DNA of 64,000 bases, taken from Desulfobacteraceae bacterium UBA2245 (GTDB lineage Bacteria > Desulfobacterota > Desulfobacteria > Desulfobacterales > UBA2245). Where the stretch lies: contig DDYB01000011.1 of the NCBI GenBank assembly GCA_002347265.1, forward strand, positions 86,985-150,984, read 5' to 3'. The translations under genes were made by a program, and so were the position numbers. Every line of letters starts with the position of its first letter. Positions within the stretch are counted from its first letter, which is position 1. Below are positions 43,396 to 51,632 of the stretch, piece after piece. The notes under the pieces were generated by a model that saw only the letters and a list, made by a program, of their open reading frames with translations, was not told the origin of the DNA and made no database searches.

Positions 43396-44103
43396 TCATT
43401 TTGAACCCGACCGAAATATTTCAGGGCGCTTCCATGGCGGAACCAGTTGCCTCCGGATCGGCAGCACGGGGCAGGAAAAGCGTGCGAGATCGATCCCGGG
43501 CAGAAGGTCGGCCGGCGCCGTGATGAAAATCAATTCCAGGCCGGTCTTCCGGCTGAGTTCCTCGACGAACGCATATCCTTCATATATATGGTCTGCCGAT
43601 GTCTCGCCGATCATGTTGGCGTTTCCCACAATGCCGGCAAAGCGCATTCGCGAGGCTTTTTCGATTTCCGCTCGCATCCGCATGCATCCCTGAACCGAAT
43701 CCGCGTAAGGGCGGTATGGATTCACCACCTGGAGCATCCGGGCCCCGCGGCCCTGCAGCGCATCAAAAAGGCAGGCCAGCACACGCGCGCCCACGGCGTC
43801 GCCGCCCACATCCAGCAAGGTCAGATCGCCGGAAGATCGAATCATTCCCGCAATGACAGGGCTTAAAACGGGAAGATCGGCATTGAGATATTTTTCAGGA
43901 GGCAGAACCAGTTCAATGCCCAGATCGGCCAGCGCCTTGCGGGCCTCCCGGGTTCGAAAATAAGGATTGACCAGATCCAGGTCCGCTACCCGGACCCTTT
44001 GCCCGGAATCCCTGGCGTAAACGGCCAGGTTGATGCAGACTTCCGTCTTTCCGCTGCCGTAGTTTCCGGCCAGGATAACGAGGCCTTTCAAATCGATTTT
44101 CAC
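43396..44103 (-). CDS. P-loop (MinD/CobQ-like) ATPase next to the oxidoreductase genes
   Basis: The 235-residue protein begins MKIDLKGLVILAGNYGSGKT, a deviant P-loop (GNYGSGKTE), followed by DLDLVNPYFRTREARKAL and LLDVGGDAVGARVLACLF. It resembles the MinD/ParA/CobQ class of ATPases that load cofactors or assemble clusters, but has no CxxC pair. It heads the four-gene oxidoreductase operon. A role as assembly or activation factor of this complex is inference from position only. Confidence 0.8.
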   Translation of the reverse strand: MKIDLKGLVILAGNYGSGKTEVCINLAVYARDSGQRVRVADLDLVNPYFRTREARKALADLGIELVLPPEKYLNADLPVLSPVIAGMIRSSGDLTLLDVGGDAVGARVLACLFDALQGRGARMLQVVNPYRPYADSVQGCMRMRAEIEKASRMRFAGIVGNANMIGETSADHIYEGYAFVEELSRKTGLELIFITAPADLLPGIDLARFSCPVLPIRRQLVPPWKRPEIFRSGSK

Positions 44104-44335
44104 CGGTAATCACCTGATTGAAACCGTCTTTGTCCTGCATGCGCGTCCGTGAAATGAACGCCGGCAATTCCAAAATCTTGTTTTTTTAGTAATTTTTTTA
44201 ATTCATGTCAAGGAATCAATTCGGATTCAGGTGAATCAGAAACCAGCTGCCCCGCCGTGGTTCGCCTTCCGTTTGCTTCGGAAATATGGTAGCCTTCGAG
44301 CGGAGTTGTCAATCTCAATGAAAAGGATACCATTT

Positions 44336-45511
44336 ATGTCATGCGTTCAAACCGGGCTGGAACGGCTCATCGCCAATCCGCCGCCATCGCTTAAAGGAAA
44401 ACGCATCGGCCTTTTATGCAATCCGGCTTCGGTTGACAGGGAGTTGTCGCATGCCCGGCTGCTGGTTTCGGAAATATTTCCCGGGCAGCTCAAAGCCCTG
44501 TATTCTCCTCAGCACGGTTTTTTTGCCGAAAAACAGGACAACATGATCGAATCGGATCACGGCATCGACCCCCTGCTGAAGATTCCGGTCTTCAGCCTTT
44601 ACGGACAAACCCGGGTTCCGGACCGGAAAATGCTGGATCCCATCGATGTACTTCTGGTGGATCTTCAGGATTCAGGAACCCGCGTTTATACCTTTATTTA
44701 CACCATGTCCTACTGCATGGAGGCTGCCAGGCGGTTCGGAAAGAAAGTCGTTGTTCTCGATCGCCCGAACCCCGTCGGCGGACAACGCATCGAAGGCAAC
44801 CGCCTCGATCCCGAGTGGAGCTCATTTGTCGGCCGGTATCCTATTCCGATGCGTCACGCAATGACCATCGGTGAACTGGCCCGAATGTTCAACCGGGATT
44901 ATGGAATCGGATGCGAACTGGAGGTCATTCCCATGGAAGGCTGGCGGCGGGACATGTATTTTCAGGATACCGGGCTTACCTGGATCGCCCCCTCCCCCAA
45001 CCTTCCGACCCCGGTGTCGGCCATGGTCTATCCTGGCCAGGTCATCTGGGAGGGAACCAATGTTTCGGAAGGGCGCGGCACCACTCAGCCGTTCGAACTG
45101 TTCGGCGCTCCGTTTATCGACCCGGACAAGATTCTCGAAGCCATGGGCAACGACAGACAACCGGGGGTTTTTCTACGGCCGGTAATATTTGAACCTGCGG
45201 TCGGCAAATGGAGGGGCGAAGCCTGCCGGGGATTTCAGCTTCATGTCACAGCCCGGGATAGTTTTGAACCCGTTTTAACCACCCTGAAACTGCTTCAAGC
45301 CGTATTTCAAAACTATCCGGACCAATTCAAGTGGAAATCCCCGCCCTACGAGTACGAATTCAAGCTGCTTCCCATCGATTTGATCATGGGGGGGCCCGGC
45401 GTCCGACAGCGCATCGAGGCTCTGGAACCTCCCGAACGCATCGCCGCAACCTGGAAGCAGGAAATCAGGGATTTTTTCGATCAAAGCCGCAGATTTTACC
45501 TTTACGGATGA
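44336..45511 (+). CDS. namZ: NamZ-type exo-beta-N-acetylmuramidase (DUF1343)
   Basis: The 391-residue protein belongs to DUF1343, whose studied members (Tannerella NamZ, Bacillus YbbC) release MurNAc from the non-reducing end of peptidoglycan fragments. Blocks: KGKRIGLLCNPASVD, LYSPQHGFFAEKQD, DVLLVDLQDSGTRVYTFIYT, VLDRPNPVGGQRIEG and APSPNLPTPVSAMVYPG. I see no signal peptide at ATG 44336 (AAAGGA upstream) nor in the open frame before it, so it would act in the cytoplasm on imported fragments. A MurU-AmgK-like fusion 3.5 kb downstream supports salvage. Confidence 0.87.
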   Translation: MSCVQTGLERLIANPPPSLKGKRIGLLCNPASVDRELSHARLLVSEIFPGQLKALYSPQHGFFAEKQDNMIESDHGIDPLLKIPVFSLYGQTRVPDRKMLDPIDVLLVDLQDSGTRVYTFIYTMSYCMEAARRFGKKVVVLDRPNPVGGQRIEGNRLDPEWSSFVGRYPIPMRHAMTIGELARMFNRDYGIGCELEVIPMEGWRRDMYFQDTGLTWIAPSPNLPTPVSAMVYPGQVIWEGTNVSEGRGTTQPFELFGAPFIDPDKILEAMGNDRQPGVFLRPVIFEPAVGKWRGEACRGFQLHVTARDSFEPVLTTLKLLQAVFQNYPDQFKWKSPPYEYEFKLLPIDLIMGGPGVRQRIEALEPPERIAATWKQEIRDFFDQSRRFYLYG

Positions 45512-45558
45512 GGCGGAACCCGGTTCTGAAGCGGCTGAAGGCGGCCCATCAAAAAAAA

Positions 45559-45588
45559 GCCCTTCATCCCTGAAAAAAGATGAAGGGC
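45559..45588 (-). terminator. Intrinsic terminator after the 94-aa membrane-protein gene
   Basis: A 10-bp perfect stem (GCCCTTCATC and its complement, loop of 10) is followed in the minus direction by eight T residues. It lies in the convergent gap with the NamZ-like gene and could also stop that transcript from the other side. Confidence 0.85.
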
Positions 45589-45607
45589 CGGCTTCAAAAT
45601 AAACTGG

Positions 45608-45892
45608 TTATGCGCCTGGCTTGTCGGTTTTTAGGGTCTCGATTTCCTTTTTCAAATCATCGATTTCCTGTTTGAACTTTTCAACATCGCCTGTTTTTGA
45701 GGCATCCGTTGAAGTGTCTTTTTTCCAGGTGTCTTTGATTTCGTCATAACCCAGATAGATCGCCAACCCTCCACCGATCAGCAACATCACGGGAACAGCG
45801 CCGGCCAGCAGCTGCAGGAACTCACCAAACCAGACGATCAGGCAAATGAGTCCAACGACAGCTGCAACCGCTCCACCAATTAACGTTTTCAT
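45608..45892 (-). CDS. Small membrane protein with coiled-coil tail
   Basis: The 94-residue protein has two hydrophobic segments in the first 50 residues (LIGGAVAAVVGLICLIVWFG and LLAGAVPVMLLIGGGLAIYL). A charged coiled-coil tail follows (VEKFKQEIDDLKKEIETLKT). AAAGGAGG precedes ATG 45892, and it has its own promoter and terminator, hence a monocistronic gene. Function unknown. Confidence 0.8.
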   Translation of the reverse strand: MKTLIGGAVAAVVGLICLIVWFGEFLQLLAGAVPVMLLIGGGLAIYLGYDEIKDTWKKDTSTDASKTGDVEKFKQEIDDLKKEIETLKTDKPGA

Positions 45893-45939
45893 AAAAGGCC
45901 ATCCTCCTTTGACTTAAATTGAATTTGCAAACCTTTAGG

Positions 45940-45968
45940 ATAACAAAAAGGTCGCGCAACATCGTCAA
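45940..45968 (-). promoter_or_regulatory. Promoter of the 94-aa membrane-protein gene
   Basis: On the minus strand TTGACG (45963-45968), 17 bp, then TGTTAT (45940-45945), about 48 bp before ATG 45892. Both hexamers match sigma-70 consensus at four or five of six bases. Confidence 0.5.
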
Positions 45969-46365
45969 AAAATCAATCATATCAAGAAAATACAACCATA
46001 TTTCCAAAAGATAATTAAAATTTAAATTAACACAGCAGGATTTTGAATGCAAGCTGAAAGTTGATTTCAGGCGCTTCTCGAGGATTTTCGGCAAAACATC
46101 GGCATCTCAGCCGCCTTCAATCCGTCCGAACCGCTGCCGGGCCCACTGACATTCCGGGATTATTAATTGCATTCGGCATCCGTTTCTGTTAATTTATTTC
46201 GATTCCATCATGGAGGGCCGGTCCTGTTGGCGAGAGAAGGACTTTCAAATATTTGGCCCCAACAGCTTGAATTGCTTAAAAAAACACCCAGGATGGATTT
46301 TTTCGTTTTTTTAAGGTAAATCCAAATAAAATCCGGCTTAAAATTGCCGTTGACAAGATAATGCC
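45969..46365. other. AT-rich intergenic region before plsB
   Basis: About 400 bp between divergent genes. A-rich and T-rich runs dominate; no gene is supported. TTGACA at 46350-46355 is too close to the plsB ATG to be its -35 element. Confidence 0.4.
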
Positions 46366-49002
46366 ATGAAAAATCAAGCCCATCAACATCCAACAGCCGA
46401 AAAAAGCAAATTCCGGCGATGGATAGACCGTTTTCTGGCCAAAACGCATCATCATTATCTGTGCGAACTGCCTGAAGACATCGGATTTTTATCCAGGTCC
46501 TTTCTGAACCGGTTTTTTTCCGGAATTACAACGGAAAAGGATCAGCTGGCCGTTCTCGCGCAAATCCCGTCTGATGCGATCATTGTATACGCCATTCAGT
46601 ATAAGAGCTATTTCGAATACCTTTTTTATTACACCCGGTACCACCGGGAAAAGGTTCCGGCGCCGCGGATCGGCATGGGATTCAGGGTTTTTCTCTGGCA
46701 GCCGGTTTCAAGACTCTTCCGAATATTGACCGCTCACGTCGATCACTGGATCGGCAATAAAACCCTGCTGAATCCCTACAAAAACGGTTTTATCAAAGAC
46801 CAGCTGCTTCAGGGCCGCACCGCCCTTTTTTCCCTGATCGAAAAGCGGGGTGTATACCGCCGTTTCGCCGAATCCAAATCAGATCCGGTCAGCCATCTGA
46901 TCGAAATCCAGAAGTCCATTGACCGGCCCATATACATCGTTCCCCAGCTGATGTTTTTCAGCAAAAACCCCAACCGCCAGGGAATATTGCCGGTGGATAT
47001 GATATTCGGAAGCGAGGAGCGACTGGGAATTATTCGCCGGATCATCCGGATGTTCAAGTATCCGGGAAAGGTATTTGTTGAAATCTCCCAGCCGGTCAAC
47101 CTCAAAAATTTCCTGGATCATCCGGATATTCGAAACCGGACCGACGCCCGGCAGAGCCAGGAACTTCGCCAGCGGCTTCTGCATCAGATCAACCGCCATC
47201 GGCAAAGCATCACGGGACCGGTCATCAAGTCTGTTGAGGAACTGAAGGAAAGCATTCTGATGAACGAGCGCCTGCGTCCGTTCATGGAAAACTATTCCGC
47301 CTCCCGCAACATCCCCATTTACAAGGTACTGCGCGAGGCGGACGGCTATATCGATGAAATCGCGGCAAAATACAACCGAACCATCATCAAGATCGGCAGC
47401 ATCGTGGTGGAATGGTTTTTGAAGGCCATGTTCGAAGGCATCACGGTGGATACAGAGGGGCTGAACCGCATCAAACTGATGGCCCAGAAGGGCCCGGTGA
47501 TTCTGATTCCATGCCATAAAAGCCATTTTGATTACCTGATCCTGTCCTTCCTTCTGCACAACAGCAACCTGCCGTGCCCCCATGTCGCCGCAGGCAAGAA
47601 TCTTTCCTTCTGGCCGCTTGGGCCGCTTTTCAGAGGCGGCGGCGCTTTTTTCATCCGACGGACCTTCAGGGGCGCAGCTCTGTATTCCAAGGTATTTTCG
47701 GAATATATTCACAAACTGCTTCAGGAAGGATTTAACATCGAATTTTTCATCGAAGGCGGGAGAAGCCGCACAGGCAAACTCATTCTTCCCAAGCTCGGGC
47801 TGCTTTCGATTCTGCTGGGCGCCTATCGTAACGGCGCGTGCGAAGACATGTCCTTTGCCCCGATTTTTATCGGATACGACCAGGTTCTTGAAGAAAATGC
47901 CTACCTGAGCGAGGTTGAAGGGGAACAGAAAAAACCTGAAAACATCATGCAGGTGTTCAAAGCGCGAAAGCTGCTCAAAAAACGTTACGGAAGAATCTAC
48001 GTCAAGTTCGATGAACCCATCAGCATCGTGGATCTTCAGCAAAAGATGGGCGTCTCGCTTCACACCATGAACGCAAAGGATCAAAACGTACTGATCCGCA
48101 ACCTGGGATACCGGGTGATCAACGCCATCAACCAGGTATCGGTGGTCACGCCGTATGCCCTGGTGGCCGGCGTTCTGCTCAATCTTGAGAAAGAACGATT
48201 TTCCTATGAACAGTTCAAGAAAGGCCTGGATACCTACATGACCTTTCTGATCTCCCACAAGGCGACCCTGGCCGACACGCTGGTCGTAGACCCGGAACAC
48301 GCCGTCGAAAAGGTTCTGAGCAACTATATTCAAAGAAAATTCATCGAGTCGATCTCAGGCGAAAAAAGCGCCCCCTTTACCGATACGGTTTTTGAGATTC
48401 AGGAAAGCAAGCGCACGCTTCTCGAGTACTACAAGAACAACGTGATCTCCTTTTTTATTCCGGCTGCCTACACCGCGATGGCGATTCTCAAAAGGGATGC
48501 GTTTCAGTTTTCCTCCGTGGATCTGCATGCCGATTATGCCTTTCTGCAGGATCTTTTCAAATACGAGTTCGCCTATGATGTGGACAACACCTCTGAATAC
48601 AATGTCAGAAAATGTATCAAGGCATTCATCGACGACGCCGTTCTCAGCCCGCATCCCACGCTTCCGGACACCTATAATCTGACGGCCGCCGGCTACAAGA
48701 AGCTCAATTTGTTCGCCGGTTTTCTGAAAACCTATTTGGAATCATATCTGATCGTCCTGAAAGTGTTCATGCGGTACTCGAAAAGCGCCATCAGCAGCAA
48801 GGACCGCCTGAAAAAAATTCAGTCCCGCGGAGCCCGGATGTTCAAGCGCGGCGAGGTACAGCGCAAAGAGTCCCTGTCCAAAATCAATTACGCCAATGCC
48901 GTTGATCTGTTCACCTACAACGGCATCAAAGGATCCGAAGATGCCGAGGCAATCAACATGTACGCTGACAAGATTCAGGAATATCTGTCTCGTCTGCCCT
49001 GA
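46366..49002 (+). CDS. plsB: Glycerol-3-phosphate 1-O-acyltransferase PlsB
   Basis: The 878-residue enzyme transfers the first acyl chain to glycerol-3-phosphate. The catalytic block is IPCHKSHFDYLILSFLL (HX4D), followed by GGGAFFIRRTF and the substrate motif FIEGGRSRTGK, in the order of the E. coli enzyme. The N-terminal region carries the IVYAIQYKS motif and the last 300 residues are helical. Length is above E. coli PlsB (about 800). No good RBS precedes ATG 46366. It lies 24 bp before the MurU/AmgK-like gene. Confidence 0.92.
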   Translation: MKNQAHQHPTAEKSKFRRWIDRFLAKTHHHYLCELPEDIGFLSRSFLNRFFSGITTEKDQLAVLAQIPSDAIIVYAIQYKSYFEYLFYYTRYHREKVPAPRIGMGFRVFLWQPVSRLFRILTAHVDHWIGNKTLLNPYKNGFIKDQLLQGRTALFSLIEKRGVYRRFAESKSDPVSHLIEIQKSIDRPIYIVPQLMFFSKNPNRQGILPVDMIFGSEERLGIIRRIIRMFKYPGKVFVEISQPVNLKNFLDHPDIRNRTDARQSQELRQRLLHQINRHRQSITGPVIKSVEELKESILMNERLRPFMENYSASRNIPIYKVLREADGYIDEIAAKYNRTIIKIGSIVVEWFLKAMFEGITVDTEGLNRIKLMAQKGPVILIPCHKSHFDYLILSFLLHNSNLPCPHVAAGKNLSFWPLGPLFRGGGAFFIRRTFRGAALYSKVFSEYIHKLLQEGFNIEFFIEGGRSRTGKLILPKLGLLSILLGAYRNGACEDMSFAPIFIGYDQVLEENAYLSEVEGEQKKPENIMQVFKARKLLKKRYGRIYVKFDEPISIVDLQQKMGVSLHTMNAKDQNVLIRNLGYRVINAINQVSVVTPYALVAGVLLNLEKERFSYEQFKKGLDTYMTFLISHKATLADTLVVDPEHAVEKVLSNYIQRKFIESISGEKSAPFTDTVFEIQESKRTLLEYYKNNVISFFIPAAYTAMAILKRDAFQFSSVDLHADYAFLQDLFKYEFAYDVDNTSEYNVRKCIKAFIDDAVLSPHPTLPDTYNLTAAGYKKLNLFAGFLKTYLESYLIVLKVFMRYSKSAISSKDRLKKIQSRGARMFKRGEVQRKESLSKINYANAVDLFTYNGIKGSEDAEAINMYADKIQEYLSRLP

Positions 49003-49026
49003 AATTTAATCAACAGACCGGCTCTC

Positions 49027-50736
49027 ATGAAAGCATTGATACTGGCCGCCGGATTCGGCACCCGATTGCTTCCCTTCACTCAGCACACGCCCAAGCCCCT
49101 GTTTTCCATCGGCGGGCGAAGGCTGCTCGATATCGCCATTCGGCGTCTGATCGAGGCCGGATGCCGGGCCGTGATGATCAACACCCACCATCTTCATGAA
49201 AAAATCGAAGACTTCATATCGCATCAGCGTTACGAGATTCCGGTTTTCCTGAAATTTGAACCCGGCATTCTCGGCACCGGCGGCGCCATTGGCAATGCAT
49301 TGGATTTCTGGGAATCCGACCCCTTTATGGTCATCAACGGGGACATCGTCACGGACATCGATCTGAAGGCCGTTTATGCGCATCATATCCGCAACGGAAA
49401 TGACGCCACCCTGGTGCTCTGCAACCATCCTGCGTTCAACCAGGTTGAAGTCGACTCCCGGAACCGGATCAGGCGATTTCATTCCGAACCGGTTCCGGAC
49501 CGCAAGGCCTGGACCTTCACCGGAATCCAGGCGCTCTCTTCGGTGGTTCTGGACTATATTCCCAAAAATCAGTTTTCCTCCAGCATCGAGGCCTACCGGA
49601 AAATGATCGCAGACGGCCGAAAAATTCAGGCGTACATCGCCGAAGGCGCCTACTGGAACGACATCGGCACTCCGGAGCGCTACCGTCAGGCGGCCTGCGA
49701 CCAGATGGCCATGGATGCATTCGACCGGATATTTCACCGTCCCCGCCCGGCGATTCAAGCCGTCGTGCTTCAAGGAGACGGATCAGATCGAAAATGGATC
49801 CGTATGACATCCGGCAATCATTCGCTGATCGCGGCGGATCACGGCATACGAAATGATCCGGACAAAACCGCCGAGGTGGATGCCTTTATGGATATCGGCA
49901 ACCATCTTTGCCGGAAAAAACTGCCGGTGGCGCAGATTTATTCGGCGGACCGATTTGCCGGCCTGGTCTTTCTGGAGGATCTGGGAGATCAGCACCTGGA
50001 GCAGTTCGTCAAGAGCGCTTTGCCGGATGCCGTAAAAAAAGCCTACCGCAATGTCATCGATCTGCTGATCGATTTCAGTTCATCCGGCATTCAGGGCTTT
50101 GACCCGGACTGGACCTTTGATACCCCCCGGTATGACAAGCGCCTGATTCTGGAAAGGGAATGCCGGTATTTTCTGGATGCCTTTGTAAGGGGATATCTGA
50201 AGATCGATGCAAGCTTTGAAAATCTTCTGCCGGATTTTTCCTTTATCGCCGACAATGCACTGGCTTTTTCCATTCCAGGGCTGATGCACCGGGATTTTCA
50301 ATCCCGGAACATCATGGTCCGAAACGGCCGGTTTTATTTGATCGATTATCAGGCGGCGCGCATCGGCCCCATTCAATACGATCTGGCATCCCTTTTAATT
50401 GATCCCTATGTCGGCCTTGCTCAAGATGTTCAAGAAGAACTGCTGGACTATGCGGTCGGAAAACTTTCAGAAAAAACCGGAATGAATGCCCGGAAAATTG
50501 TCCACGGGTACCGCTTCTGCGCAATCACCCGGAATCTTCAGATTCTCGGGGCATTTGCATTTTTAAGCAAAAGCAAGGGCAAACTGCATTTTGAAGCCTA
50601 CATTTCACCGGCCCTGGCCGCCCTGAAGCAGCGGGTTGCAACCTTTGACGACGCTGAGATCAAATCCCTCAGATCCCTGATCAAAAGTCTGGATACGGGA
50701 CGGATCAGCGCCCACACCACGGGAGAAACTCCATGA
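49027..50736 (+). CDS. MurU-like nucleotidyltransferase fused to AmgK-like sugar kinase
   Basis: Residues 1 to about 235 form a sugar-nucleotide transferase: MKALILAAGFGTRLLPFTQH, TPKPLFSIGG, GTGGAIGNAL, FMVINGDIVTDID and YWNDIGTPERY. Residues from about 240 to 569 form an aminoglycoside-phosphotransferase-type kinase with LVFLEDLGDQHLEQF, LMHRDFQSRNIMVR (catalytic Asp at about 422) and LIDYQAARIGPIQYDLASLL. MurU and AmgK are the two enzymes of the anomeric MurNAc recycling route: AmgK makes MurNAc-1-phosphate and MurU the UDP-sugar. Their joining in one chain fits that pathway, but another sugar is possible. The stop overlaps dapB (ATGA). Confidence 0.85.
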   Translation: MKALILAAGFGTRLLPFTQHTPKPLFSIGGRRLLDIAIRRLIEAGCRAVMINTHHLHEKIEDFISHQRYEIPVFLKFEPGILGTGGAIGNALDFWESDPFMVINGDIVTDIDLKAVYAHHIRNGNDATLVLCNHPAFNQVEVDSRNRIRRFHSEPVPDRKAWTFTGIQALSSVVLDYIPKNQFSSSIEAYRKMIADGRKIQAYIAEGAYWNDIGTPERYRQAACDQMAMDAFDRIFHRPRPAIQAVVLQGDGSDRKWIRMTSGNHSLIAADHGIRNDPDKTAEVDAFMDIGNHLCRKKLPVAQIYSADRFAGLVFLEDLGDQHLEQFVKSALPDAVKKAYRNVIDLLIDFSSSGIQGFDPDWTFDTPRYDKRLILERECRYFLDAFVRGYLKIDASFENLLPDFSFIADNALAFSIPGLMHRDFQSRNIMVRNGRFYLIDYQAARIGPIQYDLASLLIDPYVGLAQDVQEELLDYAVGKLSEKTGMNARKIVHGYRFCAITRNLQILGAFAFLSKSKGKLHFEAYISPALAALKQRVATFDDAEIKSLRSLIKSLDTGRISAHTTGETP

Positions 50737-51563
50737 GCCACATCAAAATCATGATCAACGGCATGCCGGGCAACGTGGCAGCCGCTCTGGCCGCTCAAGC
50801 CATGAAGGACGAACGTTTTGAAATCATCAACGCCTCGCTGACCGGGCCTGAGATCGTCCAGGACCGGCACATCGTTGACGGCAAAACCTTTTCTCTGATT
50901 CATCCGGACGAGCGGGATCAGGCCATTGTTCAGATCAAAAACCGGGAGAATGATTTTATCTCCGTCGACTTCACGCACCCGACCGCGGTCAACGGCAACG
51001 CCGAATTTTATTGCAAAAACAATCTTTATTTCGTGATGGGAACCACCGGAGGCGACCGGCGTCAGCTTGAGCAGACCGTTCTTCGGTCCGGAATCTCGGC
51101 GGTCATCGCGCCGAATATGGCCAAACAGATCGTCGGATTTCAGGCCATGATGCAGTATGCGGCTGAAAATTTCCCCGGCCTTTTCTCAGGCTATTGTCTG
51201 GAAATCAGGGAAAGCCACCAGAAGGGCAAGGCGGATACCAGCGGAACGGCCCGGGCCATGGTGTCGTATTTTAACAAAATGGGCGTGGCTTTCAGCGAAG
51301 ATCAGATCATAAAGGAAAGAGACCCGAGGATTCAGCAATCCGTCTGGAAAATTCCCGAGGCCCATCTGTCCGGTCATGCATGGCATACCTATACCCTGCA
51401 TTCCGAAGACGGGACCGTTACTTTCAGCTTCACCCACAACATCAACGGCAGGGACGTGTATGCTCAGGGCACGTTCGATGCCGTGGAATTTCTTTTTCAA
51501 AAAGCGAAAAGCGGCCTGAAGGGCCGTGTCTATACGATGATCGACGTGCTCAAACAAGCCTGA
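50733..51563 (+). CDS. dapB: 4-hydroxy-tetrahydrodipicolinate reductase DapB
   Basis: The 276-residue NAD(P)H enzyme of lysine/diaminopimelate synthesis. It reads IKIMINGMPGNVAAALAAQA, then DFTHPTAVNGNAEFY, VMGTTGGDRRQLEQTV, VIAPNMAKQIVGFQAMM, IRESHQKGKADTSGTA and FTHNINGRDVYAQGTFDAV. The tail and spacing resemble the plant/cyanobacterial-like DapB branch. The 4-bp overlap with the preceding kinase fusion shows co-translation. Confidence 0.9.
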   Translation: MSHIKIMINGMPGNVAAALAAQAMKDERFEIINASLTGPEIVQDRHIVDGKTFSLIHPDERDQAIVQIKNRENDFISVDFTHPTAVNGNAEFYCKNNLYFVMGTTGGDRRQLEQTVLRSGISAVIAPNMAKQIVGFQAMMQYAAENFPGLFSGYCLEIRESHQKGKADTSGTARAMVSYFNKMGVAFSEDQIIKERDPRIQQSVWKIPEAHLSGHAWHTYTLHSEDGTVTFSFTHNINGRDVYAQGTFDAVEFLFQKAKSGLKGRVYTMIDVLKQA

Positions 51564-51632
51564 CCGGTCGGAAAATTCTTTCGCACAGAATCGGGCTTAA
51601 TTCCGTTGCCGCCCTGAAAATGGAGAGCGTGT

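Noticed and set aside
46879..48333. 484-codon minus-strand frame inside plsB
   Set aside because: Antisense shadow with no motif or RBS.
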